DNA of 9,404 nt from an uncultured Acetatifactor sp. (GTDB taxonomy: Bacteria; Bacillota; Clostridia; Lachnospirales; Lachnospiraceae): NCBI GenBank assembly GCA_910586835.1, contig CAJUJU010000087.1:1-9404 (forward strand), written 5' to 3'. Position 1 is the first letter of the stretch. Every line of letters begins with the position of its first letter. Below, one piece after another: positions 1 through 4,636 of this stretch. The notes below the pieces were generated by a model. That model was not told the DNA's origin. It made no database searches and saw only the letters and a program-made list of their open reading frames with translations. A program made the position numbers and the translations under genes.

Positions 1-49
1 ACAACAACTCGGTTAACAGCCGAGTGCTCTACCATTGAGCTATCGAGGA
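1..49 (-). tRNA. tRNA-Asn (anticodon GTT), 3' part cut by window edge
   Basis: Read on the minus strand from 49 downwards, the sequence has a 7-base acceptor strand (TCCTCGA), a D arm (GCTC, loop, GAGC), and a perfect 5-bp anticodon stem CTCGG/CCGAG closing the loop CTGTTAA, whose anticodon GTT reads asparagine codons. A short variable region and the first bases of the T stem follow before the window ends, so the T arm and 3' acceptor strand are not visible. The gene lies at the end of a transcript that would start near 239, after two tRNA-like 5' halves. Confidence 0.93.
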
Positions 50-108
50 TTATTATGCAGCTTGCACAAATTCGCAAGTTGATTTTTGTTTATCCTGTAT
101 AACTCTTT

Positions 109-155
109 CCGGTATGTTACCGCATAGGCTGCTCTACCGACTGAGCTATTGAGGA
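109..155 (-). pseudogene. Degenerate tRNA 5' half (copy 2)
   Basis: From 155 downwards the minus strand reads TCCTCAATAGCTC, almost the same as the start of the tRNA-Asn gene at 49, and has an intact D arm (GCTC/GAGC). After base 26 the likeness stops: no anticodon stem forms in the proper place. Instead CGGTA-ACA-TACCG makes a small hairpin, followed by CCGGAAA. No GAGGA strand that could pair with the acceptor TCCTC occurs before the real tRNA-Asn, so this cannot fold as a full tRNA. It could be a tRNA remnant or part of a structured leader RNA. Confidence 0.6.
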
Positions 156-179
156 TCAGTAAATATTTTATCGGTTTTT

Positions 180-224
180 CCGGCATGCGAAACTATCACC
201 GCACTACCATTGAACCATTGAGGA
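180..224 (-). pseudogene. Degenerate tRNA 5' half (copy 3)
   Basis: From 224 downwards the minus strand reads TCCTCAATGGTTCAATGGTA, resembling the acceptor strand and D arm of tRNA-Asn, including the D-loop string AATGGTA. The D stem is imperfect (GTTC against GTGC). The part beyond the D arm shares TGCGGT and a downstream CCGGAAA with the copy at 109-155 but has no proper anticodon stem and no 3' acceptor strand. It would be the first element transcribed from the promoter at 246-273. Confidence 0.55.
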
Positions 225-245
225 TTATTAGCTTATCTTGTTTTC

Positions 246-273
246 AGTATAGTATCTTTTCTGCAGTTGTCAA
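246..273 (-). promoter_or_regulatory. Strong sigma-A promoter of the tRNA-Asn array
   Basis: On the minus strand a perfect -35 box TTGACA (268-273) and a -10 box TATACT (246-251) are separated by 16 bases. Transcription would start near 239, about 15 bases before the first tRNA-like half, and run leftwards through both degenerate halves to tRNA-Asn. The -35 box lies only 17 bases after the uxuA stop codon, so the promoter fills the uxuA-tRNA gap. Confidence 0.75.
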
Positions 274-290
274 GTACTAAAGAAAAATTT

Positions 291-1352
291 TTACTGTGCT
301 TTATCCGCCTTTTCAACAGCCTCCCAGAGACCGTTCAAATAAGCGGCGCCCAGCGCACGGTCATACAGTCCATACCCCGGCCTACCCGTCTCCCCCCAAA
401 TCATTCTTCCATGGTCCGGGCGGATATATCCGTCAAATCCGCTGTCATACAGAGCCTTTATAACCGCGTACATATCCAAAGTACCGCAGGCCGATAAATG
501 AGCCCTCTCTTCAAAGCCTGCTCCGTCCGGCAGCACTGCAACATTACGCATATGAACAAAATGGATCCTGCCCATTGCCCCATACTTAGCCGCCATGGCT
601 GCTACATCATTATGACCGGAACACCCCAGAGAACCGGTACAGAGCGTGATACCGTTGTTCGGCACATCCACCAGCTTTAAAAACCGATCCAGATTCTTTT
701 CATCCGTAATAATACGCGGAAGTCCAAAGATGCTCCAACAGGGATCATCCTCGTGAATGGCCATGTTCACACCACATTCCACGGCAACGGGTATGATGCA
801 CTCCAGAAAATACCGCAGATTCTCCCACAACTTTTCCTCCGGGACAGCCTGATATTCTGCCACCACTTCTCGAAGCTCTGCCCGGGAATAACTGGCGTCC
901 CAGCCCGGAAGCGTCAGATCACTTTCTCCCCGCAGAGGATCCACCTTATCTACCTGGCTCTGATAATAGGCAAGTGTAGTAGAGCCATCCGGCAGTTCAT
1001 GAGAAAGCTCTGTTCGAGTCCAGTCAAATACAGGCATAAAGTTATAGCATACGCATTTTACCCCAGCCTCCGCTACACGTCTGATATTCTCACAGTAGTT
1101 TTCAATATAGCGGTCTCTGGTGCTCTTTCCCAGCTTAATATCTTCATGAACAGGAATACTCTCCACCACCTCGAACCGCATTCCCTCCGCCTCAATGTCC
1201 GCTTTCAGGGCCGCTATGCTCTCCCTGCTCCAGACCTCTCCCACCGCAACGTCATACACAGCCGTCACAACGGTGCTCATGCCTGGAATCTGCCGGATAT
1301 TCCGCAAAGTGACCTTATCCTCTTTTCCATACCATCTGAACGAAAGCTTCAT
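291..1352 (-). CDS. uxuA: Mannonate dehydratase
   Basis: UxuA removes water from D-mannonate to give 2-dehydro-3-deoxy-D-gluconate, a cytoplasmic step of hexuronate (glucuronate) breakdown; the family uses Mn2+ or similar metals. The 353-residue product has the family hallmarks: KLSFRWYG at the N-terminus, CYNFMPVFDWTRT (102-114), a His-Asp motif near 200, LCTGSLGC (237-244), HFVHMRN (264-270), HLSACGTLDMY (285-295), and RPDHGR (311-316). H200, C238, H267, D313 and H314 match the metal and catalytic positions known for the family. I chose the ATG at 1352 because AGGAGG lies 10 bases upstream and KLSFRWYG is the usual family start; an in-frame ATG at 1397 has no such site. One oddity is HEDDPC where family members usually have HPDDPP. 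No uxuB or regulator is adjacent, so the gene stands alone here, and no terminator is visible before the tRNA promoter. Confidence 0.95.
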   Translation of the reverse strand: MKLSFRWYGKEDKVTLRNIRQIPGMSTVVTAVYDVAVGEVWSRESIAALKADIEAEGMRFEVVESIPVHEDIKLGKSTRDRYIENYCENIRRVAEAGVKCVCYNFMPVFDWTRTELSHELPDGSTTLAYYQSQVDKVDPLRGESDLTLPGWDASYSRAELREVVAEYQAVPEEKLWENLRYFLECIIPVAVECGVNMAIHEDDPCWSIFGLPRIITDEKNLDRFLKLVDVPNNGITLCTGSLGCSGHNDVAAMAAKYGAMGRIHFVHMRNVAVLPDGAGFEERAHLSACGTLDMYAVIKALYDSGFDGYIRPDHGRMIWGETGRPGYGLYDRALGAAYLNGLWEAVEKADKAQ

Positions 1353-1362
1353 ATCTCTTCTG

Positions 1363-1368
1363 CCTCCT
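1363..1368 (-). promoter_or_regulatory. Ribosome binding site that sets the uxuA start
   Basis: The minus strand carries a perfect AGGAGG 10 bases before the ATG at 1352. It argues against the upstream in-frame ATG at 1397, which would add 15 residues unlike the family. Confidence 0.75.
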
Positions 1369-1402
1369 GCGGACGCATCCCTTTTGAGCTCCGACACATA
1401 TC

Positions 1403-1431
1403 ATTCTACCCCGCATTCGGCATTTTATGCA
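1403..1431 (-). promoter_or_regulatory. Possible uxuA promoter
   Basis: On the minus strand TAGAAT (1403-1408) is a good -10 box, preceded after 17 bases by a weak -35 box TGCATA (1426-1431). Transcription would start near 1396, leaving a leader of about 44 bases before the uxuA ATG. A short inverted repeat GAAAT-N2-ATTTC at 1442-1453 lies just upstream and could be a regulator site, though it may be chance. The -35 box is poor, so uxuA might instead be read from the genes upstream. Confidence 0.3.
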
Positions 1432-1464
1432 TTTTCTTCCTGAAATTCATTTCGTGCAATTATT

Positions 1465-1926
1465 TCATTCTTTAGAAAAAGAAATGCAGTGAAACACCTT
1501 CGTGGCTGTCTCCAGATCAGACAGGCTGCCTGCCACAACGCCAGTGCTGGCTCCGTCAATCCACACAATAAAATTATTTTCTGTGCCCGCCTCACCCTCA
1601 TAGCTGTAGGAAAGATAAGTAATACCGTTCTCACTGCTTTCCTGGTTGACTGTCACGCCTTCCTGGGCAGCCACGGCATCCAGGTATTGCTGATACATTG
1701 GTTCACCTACAAAAAAGGCCTGAATAACGTCATTCTCTCCTTTCGTCACGGCAAAGCCATTGCTTGTCTGTTTCAATTTCAACCCTTCCGAACAGTCTAC
1801 TGTAACCTTGATCTGATCTCCGGTTTCCACCGAAAAGACAAGACTCATTGTCAGCGAACTGCTGCATCCCGTCAACAAGCACACGAAAAACAGCACGACC
1901 GCCGCGATTGTCTTGAACTTATACAT
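1465..1926 (-). CDS. Small lipoprotein of unknown function
   Basis: The 153-residue product begins with a short basic head (MYKFK), a hydrophobic stretch (about 8-18) and a lipobox LTGC with the lipidated cysteine at 21, so it should be tethered to the outer face of the membrane. The remaining 130 residues look like a small alpha/beta domain ending FIVWIDGASTGVVAG followed by a short helix and a strand; two cysteines remain (C45, C147). I do not recognise the family. Its ATG overlaps the end of the DUF4176 gene by 8 bases, and GGGGAG sits upstream inside that gene, so the two are probably translated together. In T7SS loci, small lipoproteins are sometimes immunity or envelope partners of effectors; that role is inference here. 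It could equally be a general envelope protein. Confidence 0.85.
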   Translation of the reverse strand: MYKFKTIAAVVLFFVCLLTGCSSSLTMSLVFSVETGDQIKVTVDCSEGLKLKQTSNGFAVTKGENDVIQAFFVGEPMYQQYLDAVAAQEGVTVNQESSENGITYLSYSYEGEAGTENNFIVWIDGASTGVVAGSLSDLETATKVFHCISFSKE

Positions 1927-2212
1927 TTTTTTGCTCTCCCCTTAAATCTGTCATTATTTTGTCTACCTTCTGTTTGAAGATAAATTGTTCTTCATCCTGA
2001 TAGCCTATGGCAAATACCTTTTCAATCTGGTCATTGTTAAACAGATAAACTTTGTCTCCTCCAAGATATCCTTCCGGATAAAGGCAACCTGCATAATCCC
2101 ATATTACCTCCTTCTGCCCCACTTCCTTCTGACAAATTCCTATCACCATAAGTCTCTTCTGGCTGTCCTTTAACAATACCACTGTTCCAATCGGCAATAC
2201 TCCCTCCAACAT
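1919..2212 (-). CDS. DUF4176 family protein (T7SS-associated)
   Basis: The 97-residue product matches the DUF4176 pattern as I know it: LPIGTVVLLK (6-15), LMVIG (21-25), DYAGCLYPEGYLG (39-51), a YLFNNDQI segment (56-63), then an IGYQDEEQ turn and a charged C-terminal helix. DUF4176 proteins are small, probably cytoplasmic, and are often coded beside WXG/LXG proteins in T7SS loci of Bacillota; their biochemical role is unclear. There is no signal peptide or membrane segment. The start at 2212 is supported by AAGGAGA about 8 bases upstream. A dedicated promoter lies at 2238-2246, and the gene overlaps the following lipoprotein gene by 8 bases, so these two form a unit that can be expressed apart from the larger genes upstream. 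Confidence 0.85.
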   Translation of the reverse strand: MLEGVLPIGTVVLLKDSQKRLMVIGICQKEVGQKEVIWDYAGCLYPEGYLGGDKVYLFNNDQIEKVFAIGYQDEEQFIFKQKVDKIMTDLRGEQKNV

Positions 2213-2237
2213 ATTTCCACTCTCCTTCTCTTATCCG

Positions 2238-2246
2238 ATTATATCA
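2238..2246 (-). promoter_or_regulatory. Extended -10 promoter for the DUF4176-lipoprotein pair
   Basis: On the minus strand TGATATAAT is a perfect extended -10 element (TGn plus TATAAT), lying in an A+T-rich gap between the effector-like gene and the DUF4176 gene. The region 17 bases upstream (TAGTGT) is a poor -35 box, which an extended -10 can tolerate. Transcription would start near 2231, about 20 bases before the ATG, with the ribosome site inside that leader. No terminator hairpin is visible in the gap, so readthrough from upstream is also possible. Confidence 0.6.
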
Positions 2247-2291
2247 TAAAAAAATATATTACACTACCATATCTTGATTTCTGTCTTACTC

Positions 2292-3731
2292 TCACTCAAA
2301 CCAGCTTAAAAACCCATTCCAAGCATCTTCTACCCCTTCCCATGCCTTCTCCACTCCGCTCCAAGCGTCTTCCACTGTTCCACAAACCGTATCGACCATC
2401 CCTCCTACATCAACTTCAAACCCCAATTTCGCACCAATGCCAAGCGACGCTCCTACATCAAGCTTAAACATTCCGTCCTGGAATCCCACTTTGGCGTGCG
2501 CACCCACGCCAAAGTTCACACCGGCAGTAATACCTGCATCCATTCCTAAAACAGATAACCCTATAGTTTCCTTCGCTTCAAACAGAAGATTTTCGCCGCT
2601 CAACTCTAAATATCCATTGGGATCTATCCTGCCACCCTCATTAAACAAAGAAAGACCTGCTTTCGTCTCAATGCTTACTTTGTTTATACCTATACCACTC
2701 TCTCCATATACTCCCAGTATGGCATGTCCATCTCCCAGTCCAAGCCTTCCGTCCGCTGTAACAGATAATGCGCTGTAACTCGCTCCCATCTTCGCATTTA
2801 TGGCGGGAGCTGCCAGTGTCACCCCATTAACATCAAAAGTGTAGATTCCTGCCGATACTTCATTATGCACTTCTGTTGTTCCATATTTTACATTCAGGTT
2901 GTATTCTCCATACTTACCGCTGCCGGTTAATTCTACCTCATATTCATTAACCTCTGTAACAGCCTTCGTTGTTATCCCCGCAATGCTGACCTCCCTTTCA
3001 GGGAACCCCGAATCTTCCGACTCCGATTTCTTTTTTATTTTGGACTCGTAGTCTTCAACTTTCCAAACACCCACTTCTGGCTTTATGGACACCGTATATT
3101 CCGCCGTAGGCAAATCTGGATGCCAACCATCTTTTTCCTCATCAAGACCGCTGCTCCATGCCGAAACGGAACCTTTTCTCTCTAATTTCCATTCAAAAGA
3201 ATTGTTTTTGACCGCCCTATCCGACCCCCACGAACTGCCGCCGCCTCCGCCGCTTCCACTGTCACTTACAGCAGTTCTTCTATCATCCGCCAATTCATTC
3301 CCAAAGCGTCTGCCGCCGCCTCCGCCGCCAAAGTTTCCGCCGCCCCCGGGAAACAATCCCGTACCTTCACCGAATCCGCTGACCGCAACCCCGAATCCGA
3401 ACAGCAATGCATTGCCGCCCCTCTTTTTCACCGTCACATCATTGATTATCTCTCGCCCCATGACCACGATTCTGTTCTCGGCGCCGGCATACAACACAGC
3501 GCCATTGTTTACCGTACTGTGCAGCTTCTGTATGTCACCCTTCAGCTTTAACAATGTGCTCTGTATATTTCCCAACCTGGTTCCGATCTCGTATCTGCTT
3601 AAGATACGGGAATCCATTCCCCATTTTACCGTACTGATTCCGGTGGAGACCGTTCCCACGACTCTCATTGCCGATTCCGCCATCGACGAAGAACCCATCA
3701 CTCCCGCCGGGTTAATTTTTATCCCTGCCAT
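2292..3731 (-). CDS. WXG-headed, glycine-rich candidate T7SS substrate
   Basis: I do not recognise this 479-residue protein as a named family, but its layout is clear. Residues 15-95 are helical with a WG turn (W37-G38) between two helices and a later Y81-x-x-x-E85, which resembles the WXG plus YxxxD/E export signal of T7SS substrates. A hydrophobic Gly/Phe stretch follows (107-125). Glycine-rich linkers (129-140 and 158-167) lead to a soluble, probably beta region (175-300). A Gly/Ala-rich beta repeat region (305-445) has alternating patterns such as GASLGIGAKLGFEVDVGG. The end (453-473) is three heptads V-E-D/K-A-W-x-G followed by an aromatic tail. There is no Sec signal peptide. GGGAGG lies 11 bases before the ATG. 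It sits directly after the WXG100-like gene, a typical partner position. No enzymatic toxin motif is visible; a membrane-acting or structural surface role is possible. Confidence 0.8.
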   Translation of the reverse strand: MAGIKINPAGVMGSSSMAESAMRVVGTVSTGISTVKWGMDSRILSRYEIGTRLGNIQSTLLKLKGDIQKLHSTVNNGAVLYAGAENRIVVMGREIINDVTVKKRGGNALLFGFGVAVSGFGEGTGLFPGGGGNFGGGGGGRRFGNELADDRRTAVSDSGSGGGGGSSWGSDRAVKNNSFEWKLERKGSVSAWSSGLDEEKDGWHPDLPTAEYTVSIKPEVGVWKVEDYESKIKKKSESEDSGFPEREVSIAGITTKAVTEVNEYEVELTGSGKYGEYNLNVKYGTTEVHNEVSAGIYTFDVNGVTLAAPAINAKMGASYSALSVTADGRLGLGDGHAILGVYGESGIGINKVSIETKAGLSLFNEGGRIDPNGYLELSGENLLFEAKETIGLSVLGMDAGITAGVNFGVGAHAKVGFQDGMFKLDVGASLGIGAKLGFEVDVGGMVDTVCGTVEDAWSGVEKAWEGVEDAWNGFLSWFE

Positions 3732-3780
3732 AATCTAATCTGCCTCCCGTGTTCTACTGCTGCAAACTGATAACAGCTTT

Positions 3781-4266
3781 TTACAAGTGAAAACTGCCAC
3801 GGCCAAACAGATTGAGAACCGATGACGCGGCTGCGGCAGCTGCAGCCATAGCCGCGCGTTCCAGTTCCTCCTGTTCTTCCTCCTGCCTCTCGGCCTCCTC
3901 TGCCTGGCGTCTTTGTTCTTCCTCCCGGGCTTTACGCATCTCCTCTTCCCGCCTTCTTTGCGCTTCCTCCTCCCGGCGCCTGCGGGCTTCCTCCTCACGC
4001 CTCCTCTGCTCTTCTTCCTCCCTGCAGATTTCTTCTGCTGCCAATGCCACGGCGCCCGCCAGCGCTTCCAGCTCCGCCGCGGCACTGCCCAGCCTGGTCT
4101 CAATATCCGATATGGCCTTCCCATAACAGGCAACCTCGCTGCCTTCCCAATGATTGTTCAGTTCCGACCCGTACCTGGAAATTTTTCTCTTCGCACTTCG
4201 CAGATCCTGCGCAAAAATGCTCAGCTTATTGGCGTTAGCCTTCTCTCTTCCCACGTCGATACCCAT
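3781..4266 (-). CDS. WXG100-like protein with Glu/Arg-rich helical extension
   Basis: The 161-residue product starts with an about 80-residue head of two helices joined at W40-E41-G42, the position and spacing of the WXG motif in WXG100 (EsxA-type) proteins, which are T7SS substrates and partners. Unlike a standard WXG100 of about 100 residues, the second helix runs on into a very charged segment (81-137) of repeated EEE/RRR blocks, likely a single long helix or coiled coil, then an Ala run (138-147) and a short tail ending FGRGSFHL. I chose the ATG at 4266 because GGAGG lies 6 bases upstream; extending to 4350 would add 28 residues that overlap the previous gene and do not look like a WXG100 head. 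It lies between the zinc-ribbon membrane protein gene and the candidate substrate gene, so it is a plausible partner or chaperone. No YxxxD/E signal is clear. Confidence 0.85.
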   Translation of the reverse strand: MGIDVGREKANANKLSIFAQDLRSAKRKISRYGSELNNHWEGSEVACYGKAISDIETRLGSAAAELEALAGAVALAAEEICREEEEQRRREEEARRRREEEAQRRREEEMRKAREEEQRRQAEEAERQEEEQEELERAAMAAAAAAASSVLNLFGRGSFHL

Positions 4267-4272
4267 TTCACA

Positions 4273-4277
4273 CCTCC
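4273..4277 (-). promoter_or_regulatory. Ribosome binding site that sets the WXG100-like start
   Basis: GGAGG followed by TG lies 6 bases before the ATG at 4266 on the minus strand and 14 bases after the stop of the preceding gene. It fixes the start and favours reading the two genes from one message. Confidence 0.75.
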
Positions 4278-4291
4278 GTTCCCGCTGTGCG

Positions 4292-4549
4292 TCAGCGCGG
4301 CGTCCCGCACTTGGGACAGCATTTCTCGGATTCCGCAAACTCTGCGGCACAGTTTCTGCAAAACACTACATTTCCGGAAACCTTTCCGCCTTTTCCTCCA
4401 TGTGCGGTCTTTGTCCCGCCTTTTCCCTGTGCGGACAGCCTCCCCACCTTCACAACCAAAACCACCGCCAGAATCAGTATGGCCAAAAGCAATACCAATG
4501 CTGCTGCCATTCCCACATAGATCGGCACAAATTCAGGATACAGTTCCAT
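4292..4549 (-). CDS. Single-span membrane protein with C-terminal zinc ribbon
   Basis: The 85-residue product has a short N-terminal head (1-9), one strong membrane segment (about 10-34), a Gly/Lys-rich linker (36-57) and a C-terminal zinc ribbon with two Cys-x-x-Cys knuckles (C64/C67 and C78/C81, ending CGTPR). By the positive-inside rule the Lys/Arg-rich linker and zinc ribbon should face the cytoplasm. Such ribbons usually bind zinc and mediate protein contacts; no enzyme function is implied. GGGAGG lies 7 bases before the ATG. The gene follows the giant Ig-like protein by 87 bases and precedes the WXG100-like gene by 25, so it probably belongs to the same operon. It may be an assembly or anchoring factor for the module; that role is inference. 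Confidence 0.8.
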   Translation of the reverse strand: MELYPEFVPIYVGMAAALVLLLAILILAVVLVVKVGRLSAQGKGGTKTAHGGKGGKVSGNVVFCRNCAAEFAESEKCCPKCGTPR

Positions 4550-4636
4550 CGCTATACCTCCCGGTGCTTAAAAAGGACTGTCTGCGCTCCTTCCTGCACC
4601 TGCATTTTTTCTTCATCACATTACTTCCTGAAAACA

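Noticed and set aside
1353..1397. Longer uxuA start at the ATG at 1397
   Set aside because: It lacks a ribosome binding site and adds 15 residues not typical of the family; the ATG at 1352 has AGGAGG and the usual KLSFRWYG beginning.
753..1475. Plus-strand open frame of 240 codons opposite uxuA
   Set aside because: It is antisense to a clear uxuA gene, its product shows no domain pattern, and no good ribosome site was seen. It is a shadow of the real gene.
3240..3350. Low-complexity GGC/CCG tract considered as a DNA repeat element
   Set aside because: It codes for the poly-glycine linkers of the candidate substrate and stays in frame, so it is a coding feature, not a separate repeat.
4267..4350. 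Longer start for the WXG100-like protein
   Set aside because: It would overlap the zinc-ribbon gene and add an Arg-rich head; the ATG at 4266 has a strong GGAGG site.
4571..4592. Weak hairpin with a T-run between the giant gene and the zinc-ribbon gene (AAGGA/TCCTT, 10-base loop)
   Set aside because: Five base pairs with a large loop are too weak for a terminator call; it may at most reduce readthrough.
4533..4616. Minus-strand 27-codon frame with Cys/Arg/Lys-rich product between the giant gene and the zinc-ribbon gene
   Set aside because: It has only a weak AGGAAG upstream, no recognisable feature, and it overlaps the start of the next gene out of frame.
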